This document shows, piece after piece, positions 31,104 to 42,565 of a stretch of DNA of 64,000 nt. Both the position numbers and the translations under genes were made by a program. Location of the stretch: contig NW_027460401.1 of the NCBI RefSeq assembly GCF_050947875.1, forward strand, positions 1,240,001 through 1,304,000, in the 5' to 3' direction. The notes below the pieces were generated by a model. It was not told where the DNA came from, made no database searches, and was given only the letters and a program-made list of their open reading frames with translations. This DNA is from Dermacentor variabilis (taxonomy: Eukaryota; Arthropoda; Arachnida; Ixodida; Ixodidae). Numbering within the stretch: the first letter of the stretch is position 1; every line of letters starts with the position of its first letter.

Positions 31104-33930
31104 TTAAGAATCGGGAGGCAGAGGGTCCTGGTAGGGCTTGAGACGCGAGACGTGGACAATGTCACGTCCACGCCGGCGCAAGTGTTCAGGTGGTGACAGG
31201 GGCTCAGTAAGAAAATTCACCGGGGATGTTTGCTCCAAGGCTCGGTAAGGCCCTTCGAATTTTGGGACAAGTTTCGAGGAAAGCCCCGGTGTTTGGAAAG
31301 GGACCGACAACCACACAAGAACGCCTGGAACGTAGGTGGTGTTTGGAAGCGTGTCGATGCGGTTTTCTTTCTGGCGCTGCTGTTGCTCTGCCGTAAAAGA
31401 GCGCGCTAGCTGGCGGCATTCTGCGGCTTGTAGGGCGACGTCAGACACAGGTAGGCACTCGGAGGCGTCAGGACAATATGGAAGGAGCGTGTCGATGGTA
31501 GGTGTAGGCTCGCGGCCATACAGGAGGAAGAAAGGTGAAAATCCCGTAGTGTCCTGGATCGCGGTGTTGTACGCGAACGTGATGAATGGAAGGATGCGGT
31601 CCCAGTTACCATGATCAGATGCCACGTACATAGAGAGCATATCACCAAGTGTGCGGTTAAATCGCTCTGTGAGCCCGTCAGTCTGTGGATGGTATGCCGT
31701 GCTTGTCCGATGAATAATATGGCATTCGGAAAGCAAACTTTCGACGACTTCTGAGAGGAAGGCGCGACCTCGATTGCTGAGAAGTTCTCGAGGTGTGCCG
31801 TGTGGAAGCACGAAGCGATGTAGGACGAAAGAGGCTACATCCCGCGCTGTAGCACTTGGTAAAGCAGCAGTTTCGGCGTAGCGTGTCAAATGGTCAACAG
31901 CAACTTAGATCCACTGATTGCCATGTGGCGTCATAGGAAGCGGCCGTATAGGTCGATGCTGACGCGATCGAAGGGTGTGGCAGGGCCCGGGAGCGGCTGC
32001 AAGGCACCAGACGGGCGTAAAGGCGGCGATTTGCGGCGTTGACAGTCAAGACAGCACCGAACAAACTTGTGTACAAAATTGTACATGCCGCGCCAGTTGT
32101 AGCGGCGGCGAATTCGTTCGTACGTCTTGAAGACTCCGACGTGGCAACACTGCGGATCGTTGTGGAAAGCGGCACATATTTGAGACCTTAAGCTCCGAGG
32201 AACCACCAGAAGGTACCGACGACCTTCAGGAGTGTAATTGCGTCGGTGCAGCAGCTGGTCACGAATGGCGAAATGAACTGCTTGGCGTCGGAGGGTTCGG
32301 GATACAGGGAGGGTCGATGATCCAGAAATATAGTCGAAAAGAGACGCAATCCACGGGTCACGACGTTGTGCGGTGGCAAAGGAGTCCATGTCGAAAGATG
32401 ACACGGAATGTGTGGAAGTTGTTCCGGAGGCCGAGTCTGGAGGTAAAGGTGAACGAGACAAGGCGTCTGCGTCGGAGTGTGTGCGTCCGATGCGGTATAC
32501 GACGCGAATATCGTACTCCTGGATGCGTAGTGCCCAACGGGCTAGGTGGCCAGTGGGATCTTTCAAGTTGGCGAGCCAACAAAGCGCGTGGTGATCTGTG
32601 ACCAAGTCGAATGGGCGCCCGTACAGGTATGGTCGGAACTTGCCAAGTGCCCATACTAAAGCCAAGCACTCTTTTTCGGTCACGCTGTAATTGGCCTCAG
32701 GCTTCGTCAGCGTGCGACTCGCATATGGAACTACATATTCGGGGTAGCCGGGCTTTCGTTGGGCGAGGCGGCGCCGAGACCGACCCCGCAGGCATCTATA
32801 TGTACTTCAGTTGCAGCTGATGGGTCGAAATGGCGAAGAATAGGTGGGGAGGTGAGAAGACAACGCAGCGTAGCAAAGGCGGAGTCACATGCAGGGGACC
32901 AGCAGGAGAAGGTGGCGTCACCGTGTAGAAGCTGAGTCAATGGCGCCATGATCGATGCGAAATTACGAACAAAGCGCCGGAAATATGAGCATAGGCCCAC
33001 AAAACTTCGAAGTTCTTTGATCGTCTGAGGCTTCGGAAACTCAGCGACTGCTCGAAGTTTTGCAGGATCGGGTAGAACGCCGTGCTTGGACACAACGTGG
33101 CCTAAAATGGTAAGCTCTCGCTCGGCGAAGCGGCATTTCTTGAGGTTGAGTTGAAGGCCAGCATTCGTTAGACAGGTCAAAACTTGTCTGAGGCGAAGCA
33201 GGTGAGTAGGGAAATCAGGCGAGAAAACCACGACACCGTCGAGGTAACACAGACATATAGACCACTTGAGGCCACACAGCGTGTTGTCTATGAGTCGTTC
33301 AAAGGTGGCAGGGGCGTTGCAAAGCCCGAAAGGCAGCACCTTAAATTCATATAAGCCGTCAGGCGTAATGAATGCAGTTTTCTGGCGATCTGCCGCAGCC
33401 ATCGGGACCTGCCAGTACCCTGAACGCAAGTCAAGGGACGAGATTAATTCTGCTCCTTGAAGACTGTCGAGGGCGTCGTCGATGCGCGGCAAAGGATAGA
33501 CGTCTTTGCGCGTTACCTTATTTAATCGACGGTAGTCGACGCAAAAGCGAATAGACCCGTCCTTGTGAACGAGAATGACAGGAGATGCCCAGGGACTGTG
33601 CGAAGGTTGAATAACATCACAACACAGCATATCTTCGACTTGGGTGGTAATGACATGACGCTCTTCGGCAGAGACGCGGTACGGTTGTTGACGTAACGGC
33701 TGATGTGAACTGGTGTCAATGTAGTGCTGCACTTCCGACGTGCGGCCCAGATGAGGTTGTGAAACGTCAAATGAACTTCTAAATTTGTGTAGGAGATCAA
33801 GAAGGTCGGCGTGTTCGGCAGGTGTGAGGGTATCGGCGATGGCATTCGAGAACGCATCACTGGACGATTCCTTAAACGCGGAAATCGAAGATGGTTCGCT
33901 GGAGTCGACATCAAAAGAGCCTCCAGAATG
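31104..33930 (-). pseudogene. pol: Gypsy-2 pol fragment (RT-RNase H-IN)
   Basis: Reverse transcriptase (33.9-32.8 kb) has [27 protein letters not shown] and [11 protein letters not shown], but the catalytic box is YLDG at 33235-33243 instead of YLDD. A frameshift near 32768 separates it from RNase H ([32 protein letters not shown]). Integrase has an HHCC region ([11 protein letters not shown]... CCLDCQRRK), a second frameshift near 31930 and an in-frame stop near 31905, then the DDE core (LLSNRGRAFLSE, TDGLTERFNR) and ends VHVSRLKPYQDPLPPDS. The protease is absent. Confidence 0.88.
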
Positions 33931-34242
33931 GAAGTGCCAAGGTGTGTGTTGCCCTAAATGCATTAAAGTGATAGCACAATGGACACCTCCGCTTTGAGCA
34001 CGGCCGCTTGACTGAGAGCCACTGCAACAGTGCTGCAGCCAGGATAGTGGGAACACAATGGAGTTTTAAGTGGGCTGCAGCCACTGCCACAAGATATGCT
34101 GTGCTATCGTATGGCAGTGAGACTGCCACTTTGTGCGTCTGTGGTGGCAATACAGTGTGTTGCTACATTGCTTTAACGCAAGTCACATTAACATTCATCA
34201 TGAGATGGGTCCTGCTGGATTTTCTTTTTCAACCATGGATTC
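33931..34242. other. Unrecognised spacer between Gypsy-2 and Gypsy-3
   Basis: About 310 bp that does not match the missing part of Gypsy-2 or RTE-A and carries no recognised exon. It provides the pre-insertion target of Gypsy-3 (ATACC). Confidence 0.45.
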
Positions 34243-34247
34243 ATACC

Positions 34248-34666
34248 GACTAGCGCACTTATCTTTATCGGGCGACCACGTTTCGCCGCCTAACAAATGT
34301 AATCGCACAGCGTGGGACGCGCCTGCATGTATCCAAAGTTTCTGGAAAGTTATCGATGCTTCTATCCGGCTGTCTGTTGTCGCCGAACCTTGTGTTATCT
34401 GATTTCATCGCGTGACGCGAATGGTGTAGAACTTTGTGGAAGGCACGCGGGTCTGAACGATTAGTCTGGAACATTCGACGACTGCTGTATAAAAGCCGAC
34501 GCGCTTGACCTGCTGATCAGATTTCCGACGATCGCCGACCGTGTTCGCCACTATCGTTGTGCTATAAGTGTAGCCTGTTTTTGTGCGCACAGGTTCGCCC
34601 AATAAAAGTTAGTTTTGTCTTTCACAGTATTGCTACTGTGTCCTTCAATGTCACCACCACGTGACA
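34248..34666 (+). repeat. 5' LTR of Gypsy-3
   Basis: It contains TATAAAAG at 34488-34495 and AATAAA at 34601-34606, and ends CACGTGACA. The first bases have lost the canonical TG (reading GACTAGCG where the partner has TGACACCT). Confidence 0.93.
34488..34495 (+). promoter_or_regulatory. TATA box of the Gypsy-3 LTR promoter
   Basis: TATAAAAG lies in both LTRs (also 40717-40724) and in the solo LTR at 1.0-1.4 kb, about 110 bases upstream of the AATAAA signal, the standard U3-R arrangement. Confidence 0.75.
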
Positions 34667-34668
34667 TC

Positions 34669-34680
34669 TGGTGGAGGTGC
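34669..34680 (+). other. Primer-binding site of Gypsy-3
   Basis: TGGTGGAGGTGC lies two bases inside the 5' LTR and would pair with a tRNA ending GCACCTCCACCA. The tRNA was not identified. Confidence 0.82.
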
Positions 34681-34689
34681 TTTTCGTTC

Positions 34690-36030
34690 ATGTACCGAAC
34701 GCCCCCGACAAGCCGTGATCCAAGCCCGGACCACAAAGTGAACACCAACGTAGTCCCGGAGCATCGAGCAAGCCGCCGTCTTCAACAGCTGCCCCCGGAG
34801 CACAGACTTCTACCTGAGAAGACCAAGATTGTGGCCAAGGCAACCCCAATGGCAGCCCCAGCATCCCCCATCGTGCTGCAGCAGCCCAGGGAACCTCCGA
34901 CGTTCCGCGGTTCAACATTCGAGGACCCAGAAACCTGGCTCGAGACGTATGAGAGGGTCGCCGCATTTAACAGCTGGAACAGCGACGACAAACTGCGACA
35001 TGTCTTCTTCGCATTGGAAGACGCTGCCAGGACGTGGTTTGAGAATCGAGAAGCCACCTTAACGACGTGGGACCTGTTTCGAAGCGGCTTCTTGCAAACA
35101 TTTACAAGCGTGGTGCGAAAAGAGCGAGCCCAAGCTCTACTAGAAACCAGAGCGCAGCTGCCAAATGAGACGATCGCGATTTTCATGGAGGAGATGGCCC
35201 GTCTTTTCTGGCACGCTGACCCGGAAATGTCAGAGAAGAAAAAAGTCCGCTTCCTGATGCGGGGCGTCAAGCAAGAACTTTTCGCCAGACTTATTCGTAA
35301 CCTACCGAAGACTGTGGCTGAGTTTTCTGCAGAGGCATCGATGATCGAGAAAACTCTGGAGATGCGCACCCGGCAATATAACCGCCAGGGGCTCACGCCG
35401 CAGTACAGCATCCAAGGACTGGGTTCGGACGACCTTCAAGAGACCATCAGGGCCATTGTGCGCGAAGAACTGTGCAAGGTCCTGTCTTCATTGCAGCCTC
35501 AAGTAGCTTCGATCGCTGACATCGTGAAAGATGAAGTTCAGCGATCGCTTGGGGTTCCTGAGGTGCAACCTCAATTACCGCAGCCCCAGCCAGAAGCAAT
35601 GACCTACGCCGCCATCGCATGTTGCCAAGGCCCCCCTCCGCGACCGCGCAAGGGGCCCTGTAACGCCGCAATTCCGTCGTCCGCTGCTGCCGCCACCTCC
35701 AGCACGCCCACCCAGCGCACCTACACAAGAAAAACGGACATTTGGCGAGCCCCCGAGCACCGCCCGCTCTGCTATCACTGCGGAGAAGCCGGCCATGTGT
35801 ACCGCCGATGCCCATACCGCGACTTGGGACTGAGAGGGTTCGCCGTCAACGCGCCGCGTCCACAGCTTGGGGAACGCCCACGTGACATCGCCAACTACCT
35901 CGCCGCTACTCAGTGGAACTCTCGACGACCGTTGCATTTGCCATCACCAGGCCGCTACCTGTCGCCGCAGCACCGACCATACACTGGCCCAGCCCGGGGC
36001 CGGTCAGCGAGCCCATATCCGGAAAACTAA
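34690..36030 (+). CDS. gag: Gypsy-3 gag polyprotein, open reading frame intact
   Basis: A single open frame of about 447 codons runs from the first ATG after the primer site (MYRTPPTSRDPSPDHKVN) to TAA at 36028-36030. The frame is also open upstream into the LTR, but translation from inside the LTR is unlikely. Capsid-like segments include WLETYERVAAFNSWNSDDKL, ARTWFENREATLTTWDLF and MRGVKQELFARLIRNLPKTV. A CCHC zinc knuckle (CYHCGEAGHVYRRC) lies near residue 365, followed by an Arg/Pro-rich tail ending SPYPEN. It is the only mobile-element gene here with no visible lesion. Pol is in the -1 frame and its open region overlaps the gag end. Confidence 0.9.
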   Translation: MYRTPPTSRDPSPDHKVNTNVVPEHRASRRLQQLPPEHRLLPEKTKIVAKATPMAAPASPIVLQQPREPPTFRGSTFEDPETWLETYERVAAFNSWNSDDKLRHVFFALEDAARTWFENREATLTTWDLFRSGFLQTFTSVVRKERAQALLETRAQLPNETIAIFMEEMARLFWHADPEMSEKKKVRFLMRGVKQELFARLIRNLPKTVAEFSAEASMIEKTLEMRTRQYNRQGLTPQYSIQGLGSDDLQETIRAIVREELCKVLSSLQPQVASIADIVKDEVQRSLGVPEVQPQLPQPQPEAMTYAAIACCQGPPPRPRKGPCNAAIPSSAAAATSSTPTQRTYTRKTDIWRAPEHRPLCYHCGEAGHVYRRCPYRDLGLRGFAVNAPRPQLGERPRDIANYLAATQWNSRRPLHLPSPGRYLSPQHRPYTGPARGRSASPYPEN

Positions 36031-37226
36031 AAGCAGCAACCGATGGAGGTGCGGTTGCTGTTCGTCGAACTGACGAAGATCCCCCGCCACCACCGAAGAC
36101 TCCGAAGAAACTACCTCGATGACATACCGACACGCCGCCGTCCCGACGAAGTGTGAAAGCAAAGAATACGACGACGAAAGATGACCTGACAGCGTCCCAT
36201 ACCAGCCACAGGTCAATGCGACACAGCCGTGATCCGACGCCAAGGCCTAACTGTAACGCAAGACAAAGAACCACCGACCTTGACGTGCTTCTCGACGGCC
36301 ACGCAGTCATCAATGCCTTAGTCGACACAGGCGCCGATTACTCCGCCATGAGTGGACACATCGCTGTCCAGCTGACTGCATGGAAAGGCCCTCAAATTCG
36401 GACCACTGAAGGACACCTGATTACGCCGATTGGAATCTGCACGGCAAGAATTACCGTTCATGACCGGACTTACCCTGCCACCTTCGTTATCCTCCAACAG
36501 TGTTCACGTGACGTCATTCTCGGCATGGACTTCCTAAACCAACACGGTGCAGTGATCGACCAGAAGTCGAAGTCGATAACCCTGTCTGAAGATCAAGCGA
36601 TACCGCCGGCGAGCTCTCATAGTCATCATGCCTTAAGCGTGCTCGAAAGTCAAGTCAGCATCCCGCCTCGCTCCAGTATTGTCATTTCCGTCGGCACCAA
36701 AACACCTGCCGATGTACAAGGCGTCACCGAAGGTGACCAACCTCTACTGCTAGACTGTGAAATTTGCCTCGCAAGAGGGATCGCTCGACTCCACGGAGGA
36801 AAAATGGAAGTGATGCTAACCAACTTCAGCCAAGAGTTCAAGGACATCAGCAAGGGCACGACAATCGCGTTCACCGAGGAAATTGTGGAAATGAGGAATG
36901 CCTTTGTCCTCTCAGATTCTGCCGCATCTACCCCGCCGACCATAGTCCCCGAACCAGACTTCGACGTAAGTCCAAGTCTCCCCATGAGCAAGCAGCAAAA
37001 GCTCAGAAGTCTTCTCCGATGATACAAGGACTGCTTTTCGACTTCATCGAAGATTCGACAAATACCAGTTGCAAAGCATCGCATATTAACCGAAGAGTGC
37101 GCTCAACCACTCCGCCAGAGCCCTTACCGAGTTTCGACGCGAGAATGTGAAGCTATTAGGCAACAAGTCGACGAAATGCTCCGCGACGACATCATCCAGC
37201 CGTCGAAAAGCCCATGGGCACCTCCT

Positions 37227-37299
37227 AGTTGGAGAAGTATGGGAGAGGCCTTTGCCCTGCAGTGGGCGTAACCAGGCTGATGATGATGATGATGATCAT
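37227..37299 (+). mobile_element. RTE 3'-tail insertion (about 70 bp) in Gypsy-3 pol
   Basis: The insert runs from AGTTGGAGAAG through CTGCAGTGGGCGTAACCAGG to a (GAT)n tail. The end of RTE-B at 62.15-62.23 kb has the same CTGCAGTGGGCGTAACCAGG and GAT tail, so this is a severely 5'-truncated RTE copy. It is flanked by CTCCT (37222-37226 and 37300-37304), extendable to CACCTCCT/CATCTCCT. Confidence 0.88.
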
Positions 37300-38377
37300 C
37301 TCCTGTTGTCCTGGCGAAGAAAAAGGACAGAACCCTACGTTTCTGCGTCAATTATCGTCGTCTGAACAAGATCATGAAGAAGGACGTATACCCCCTCCCA
37401 CAAATAGACGACGCATTGGATCGGCTCTGCAAAGCTAAATACTTCTCGTCGATGGACCTCAAGTCTGGCTATTGCCAAATAGAAGTCGACGAAAGAGATC
37501 GCGAAAAGACCGCCTTCATCACCCCAGACGGCCTCGACGAGTTCAAGGTTATGCCATTTGGACTGTGCTCGGCGCCTGCAACGTTCCAGCGCGTGATGGA
37601 CACGGTTTTAGCAGGACTGAAGTGGCAGACCTGTCTCGTTTACTTGGATGACGTCGTTGTCTTCGCCGGAAATTTCGACGATCACCATAGGCGGCTTGCA
37701 ACAGTACTAGAGGCCATCAAATCATCAGGGCTCACTCTGAAGCCAGAAATGTGCCGCTTCGCTTACGACGAGCTTCTGTTCCTAGGCCACGTCATCAGCA
37801 AATCCGGAGTATGCGCCGACCCGCAGAAAACAGCTGCCATCGCAAAGTTCCTGCAGCCCATCGACAAGAAGGCAGTGCGTAGATTCCTTTGCATGTGTGC
37901 CTACTACAGGCGCTTTGTCAAGGACTTTTCACGCATCGCTGAGCTGCTAACACATCTAACCAAATCTGATGTCAAGTTCAAATGGCAAACGCCGCAGGCC
38001 GACGCATTTCTAGAACTAAAACGACGCATGCAGTCGCCGCCGCTACTTGCGCACTTTGACCAGTACGCCGATACAGAAATCCATACTGACGCCAGTAGCC
38101 TAGGCCTCGGTGCCGTCCTAGTGCAGAAGAAAGACGGACATGAACGGGTGATATCTTATGCTAGCCGGTCGCTGTCAAAAGCGGAAGGCAATTATTCTAC
38201 GACTGAAAAGGAATGCCTCGCTATTATTTGGGCTACAGCAAAATTCCGCCCTTACCTATATTGCAGGCCATTCAAAGTCGTCAGCGACCATCATGCATTG
38301 TGTTGGCTAGCTAACTTAAAGGACCCTTCAGAACGGCTGGCGAGGTGGAGCCTCAGACTGAAAGAATATAACGTTAC

Positions 38378-38968
38378 ACTAACCACACCTCCCCGCAGCC
38401 ACTTACTCTGGACCCCTGGTCATACCTCGCTGCCGGGTAACGAACGCGCACATGCGGTTGCCCGAGAAATTTCCCTCCGGGCTACTCGGCGTGGTGAGGC
38501 GACTAGTTCAGAGTGGGGGGATCCCTTGCTCCGTTATAAAGACATACTCTGTCATTTTACACGCATTCGTCGCACCCACGCCGCACCACCGCCGTCCTTC
38601 TCGCGGGAGGAAGCAGTGGCATTACGCCGGTTACAAACCGCAACTTTTCCTAATCTTGTCTCTCTCAATAAATTCTACCCACACTGTTATGCAGATCGTT
38701 GCCCTGGCTGTGGCAGCTCGCCCACAATCTTCCACTTCACGATTGAGTGCACTGCAAACCTCTTTCCTCCCTTGCCAACTCTCCTTTACCCCCTACGCAA
38801 CAAAGAGCTGTGGGACGATGCCCTCCACGACGGAGCTCCCAAGGTCCTCCGAGCAGTGATACAACGGGCTCGAAACATCGCCGGAATCATCTTAGGGACC
38901 CTGGACTGAGGGTTCCTCCCACACTGCTCTCGCCATTCAAATATTATTAATAAAGATGTTTTACTCTC
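38378..38968 (+). mobile_element. I/R1-group LINE 3' fragment inserted in Gypsy-3 pol
   Basis: A 591-bp insertion splits the Gypsy RNase H from its connection domain; the host frame reads NVT before it and VIYKSGRKH after it, with only AC duplicated. The insert carries in-frame RNase H C-terminus ([20 protein letters not shown]), a CCHC-like finger ([17 protein letters not shown]) and a stop (TGA at 38907-38909), then a tail ending GATGTTTTACTCTC. The RNase H/zinc-finger C-terminus is typical of LINEs of the I/R1/LOA group. A second copy of its tail is at 48245-48351. Confidence 0.9.
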
Positions 38969-40462
38969 ACGGTGATCTACAAGTCCGGACGAAAACACTC
39001 AGACGCCGGCTGCCTATCATGCGCCTCCATCGATCCCCCGCCGGAAGACGGCGAGGATGACGACGCCTTCTTCAGAATAATAAGCACAGAAGATTTCACT
39101 AAACAGCAGCGAGCAGACCCGGAGCTAAAAGGCCTCGTCGAGCATTTGGAAGGGAACACTGACGTAGTACCTAGGGCATTTAAGCGCAGATTGTCTTTGT
39201 TCACATTACAAAACAACCTGCTCGTAAAGAACTTCTCACCAGTCAGCACCAGCTACCTTGTTGTTCCATCAGCGCTGCATCCAGAAGTACTGTACGCTCT
39301 ACATGACGATCCAACCGCTGGGCACCTCAGATTCTCCTGAACGCTGTCGAGGATACAGGAAAGGTATTACTGGCCGCGTCTGACCGCCGACGTCGCTGGT
39401 TATGTCAAAACATGCCGAGACTGTCAGCGACGCAAGACACCACCGACAAGGCCAGCAGGATTACTATGCCGATCAAACCTCCTTGCCGACGATTTCAGCA
39501 GATCGGGATGGACTTACTGGGACCGTTTCCGACATCAACTTCCGGAAATATGTGGATCGTTGTGGCAACGGACTATCTCACCCGCCTCGCTGAAACTAAA
39601 GCTCTACCGAAAGGCAGTGTAGCCGAAGTGGCGAAATTTTTCGTCGAGAACATCCTCCTGCGACATGGTGCTCCAGAAGTCCTCATCACCGACAGAGGAA
39701 CGGCTTTTACAGCAGAGCTCACCCAAGCGATTCTGCAATAGAGCCAGACAAGCCACAGGAGGACAACTGCCTACCACCCGCAGACGAATGGTCTCACGGA
39801 GCGCCTGAACAAAACCCTCGCCGACATGCTAGCAATGTACGTCGACGTCGAACACAAGACGTGGGGTGTGGTCCTGCCGTACGTAACATTCGCTTACAAC
39901 ACGGCAGTGCACGAAACAACACAGATCACCCCATTTAAGCTGGTTTACGGCAGGAACCCGACGACGACGCTCGACACCATGCTGCCGCATGTCACCGCAA
40001 AGAGAATCTTGATGTCGCGACCTTTCTCCAGCGCACCGAAGAAGGCTGACAACTCGCCCGCCTACGGATCAAGAACCAGCAGCGTACCGACAGCTGACAC
40101 TACAACCTCCGACGACGCTTCGTCGAGTACCAGCCCGGTGACCATGTTTGGGTTTGGACCCCTATACGCCGACGAGGACTGAGCGAGAAGCTTTTGCGTC
40201 GCTATTTCGGACCGTACAAGATCATCCGACGTATTGGCGCACTGGACTATGAGGTCGTGCCAGACGGCATTTCGCATTCACAGCTCACGAACTGAAATAG
40301 TCCACGTTGTGCGACTCAAGCCGTACTACCAGCGTTAATGAACTTTGGGGCTTCGCGTAACTGACCTTTGGACTTTGTTTCTTTTCGTTGTTTTGTTACT
40401 TATGTTTAATAAGTTTCCTTTTGTGTTTTGCTCTCTTATATTTGTAGCATCGGCACGATGCT

Positions 40463-40474
40463 AAGAGGGGGGTA
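40463..40474 (+). other. Polypurine tract of Gypsy-3
   Basis: AAGAGGGGGG directly upstream of the 3' LTR; the site where plus-strand DNA synthesis would begin. Confidence 0.85.
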
Positions 40475-40475
40475 T

Positions 40476-40895
40476 TGACACCTGTACTTATCTTTATCGG
40501 GCGACCACGTTTCGCCGCCTAACAAATGTAATCGCACAGCGTGGGAAGCGCCTGCATGTATCCGAAGTTTCTGGAAAGTTATCAATGCTTCTATCTGGCT
40601 GTCTGTTGTCGCCGAACCTTGTGTTATCTGATTTCATCGCGTGACGCGAATGGTGTAGAACTTTGTGGAAGGCACGCGGGTCTGAACGATTAGTCTGGAA
40701 CATTCGACGACTGCTGTATAAAAGCCGACGCGCTTGACCCGCTGATCAGATTTCCGACGATCGCTGACCGTGTTCGCCGCTATCGTTGTGCTATAAGTGT
40801 AGCCTGTTTTTGTGGGCACAGGTTCACCCAATAAAAGTTAGTTTTGCCTTTCGCAGTATTGCTACTCTGTCCTTCAACGTCACCAACACGTGACA
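40476..40895 (+). repeat. 3' LTR of Gypsy-3
   Basis: 420 bp, canonical TGACACC...GTGACA ends, followed by the target duplication ATACC. Confidence 0.94.
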
Positions 40896-41028
40896 ATACC
40901 AACTTGCTCAGGTGTCAGTCGTTATGATTATACTCCTGCGTAACGTGAACCTACAGAAGGTGGTGTTGGTTTCAGCAGCCTACAACATACAAATAAGCAC
41001 TTTGTACAAGCTATGTGAAGCAGTTTAA

Positions 41029-42565
41029 AGTTGAACGCCTTTGCAACGAATGCCTCTACAGCAAAATGACCTGTACAATGAAAGACTGACCATGTCCAGG
41101 CTGAATTCCTATGTTTCATGTGCATTGTGAATGCCTCTACAATGAAGACACTACAATGAGTTTGCTGCACAACGAAAGAATTCGGTGTTCCCGGCGGATG
41201 ATTTGTTGCTTTACAACGAATGTCACATAGCAGTTCCACCACTACCCTCCACATTAGTCATCGAAACATGCTCTGTGCCACTACTAACAACTGCACTAGC
41301 TATACACTTAACAAGTTGATGTCCGAGGTCTTGCTGCACTGCTTCAGGAATTGCTCGACTCATACACTGCTTGCTGTAAAGTACCGGTGGGTGCGATGGC
41401 TGACGAATACATTGCATTTGATGATGAAGTCATGATGATGTCATGTGACATCATTTGATGATGACGTCATAACTGATGACCGACAACGTCTCAAAGTCAT
41501 CTAGGCTGGAAAGGATGTGAATGTTTACAAAGGCAACAGTGATGATCTTGTAAATGAACCATAAATTTTGATGGAACAGTAGTCAATAACATTATCGGAT
41601 CATTCGCAGCTTTACTTGCGTAGCTCCTGTCTTTTGCCACTGAGCATGCTGTGAACCTTGATGCAAATAGGTTGGCTGCGCTTGCACATTCTGTCAAATT
41701 AATGGTGCACAAAAAATTAGCGACCTATTTCACTAACTCTCTTGAATTCATGCTGGGTAAAGGTTTTATTTTATTTAATATACTGTTGTGTCTCAAAATG
41801 GCAACGAACATACATTCCTTAGGTGCTTCCCACCCTTCATTTGCACCGGCCCAGATCGCGATGGGGCCCAACATAAACTGTCACATGCAAACAAAATGAG
41901 CTAACTTCAAGACGACAACAACCACTGCACCCTGCGGATGCGGTAATTACCGTGAAGGCCAGTCTCCTGACCCCAACAACCTGATTGCCACCGAGAGCCC
42001 ACTAAATGATGCAAGGGGCCAACGCCAAGCACTTCCGTGGGAACTGCGTCGACTTGGGTTTCCCAAATTGCCACGGGGGCGATCTTGCAATATTAGAGGC
42101 AGAGTCTGGCGGAACAATGTGATGTCATGAGAAGGATTTTGCGAACAATTCGACGATTATGACTGGCCGAGACACAGTCAGATTCCCTATTCTAGCCACC
42201 TAGGGAAGACGACTGCTTCAAAAGCGGATACTTTTAGTGCAGTGAGTGTGTCCTGAGGTGTCCTGATGTGTGCACAGATATGTAGTGAGCTCAGGCATTT
42301 AAAGTGCTCCCACATGGAGTGGGCCTCCATATCTGCAGCCAGTGTAAATAATGTAAAATAAACCCTTTTCTTTCACTCCTACTTCCAAACGTACTCATCG
42401 CTGTGCCTGGAGGATTCCTGGCCTAAACACTACCTTGAGTCGCAACAGTACATACTTAGCCTGCTCTATTGTGAGCGGTACAGTGAACAATGTTTACAAC
42501 AAGGTGACCTGTGTAATGAAGGATCTTTGAGGTCCCGAGAACTTTGTTGTAAAGGTGTTTGACTC
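41029..42565. mobile_element. Possible pogo-like non-autonomous element
   Basis: The left end reads AGTTGAACGCCTTTGCAACG and the right end, reverse-complemented, AGTCAAACACCTTTACAACA. Inner copies of TACAACGAA-type motifs recur at 41.16-41.22 and 42.48 kb. No transposase was found. The target duplication was not confirmed, so the element is tentative. Confidence 0.4.

Larger units (their letters stand above)
30901..33930 (-). mobile_element. Gypsy-2: 5'-truncated Ty3/Gypsy element
   Basis: On the minus strand it has reverse transcriptase, RNase H and integrase, a polypurine tract and one 168-bp LTR (30901-31068, TG...CA). Gag, protease and the 5' LTR are missing; homology ends near 33.93 kb. 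It abuts RTE-A directly at 30900/30901, and the RTE sequence does not resume at the other end, so a deletion removed both the 5' part of this element and the rest of the LINE. Confidence 0.88.
35913..40336 (+). pseudogene. pol: Gypsy-3 pol, disrupted by stops and two LINE insertions
   Basis: The frame overlaps gag and runs through TGA at 36120-36122, protease (NALVDTGADYSAMSG, RDVILGMDFLNQHG), and another TGA at 37020-37022, both CGA-to-TGA type. The reverse transcriptase start is split by a LINE tail (37227-37299) and resumes as [18 protein letters not shown] with an intact YLDD box near 37.64 kb. RNase H ([18 protein letters not shown]) ends at a second LINE insertion (38378-38968). Integrase follows with its zinc region (HDDPTAGHL... 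CRDCQRRK, frame-shifted) and DDE core (LITDRGTAFT, NGLTERLNK), an in-frame TAG near 39739, and chromodomain-side remnants (VVRLKPYYQR) ending near 40336. Confidence 0.92.
34243..40900 (+). mobile_element. Gypsy-3: full-length Ty3/Gypsy element with nested LINE insertions
   Basis: A plus-strand element with 419- and 420-bp LTRs (34248-34666, 40476-40895), primer site, gag, pol, a polypurine tract and a 5-bp target duplication ATACC (34243-34247 and 40896-40900). The LTRs are about 95% alike by eye apart from the first 14 bases, so it is younger than Gypsy-1. Pol contains two LINE fragments (37227-37299 and 38378-38968) and several point stops. It is antisense to the Relish-like gene, inside its largest intron. 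Confidence 0.96.

Noticed and set aside
37374..38909. One 511-residue chimeric protein
   Set aside because: It is an open frame created by insertion of a LINE 3' end into Gypsy pol; the two parts belong to different elements.
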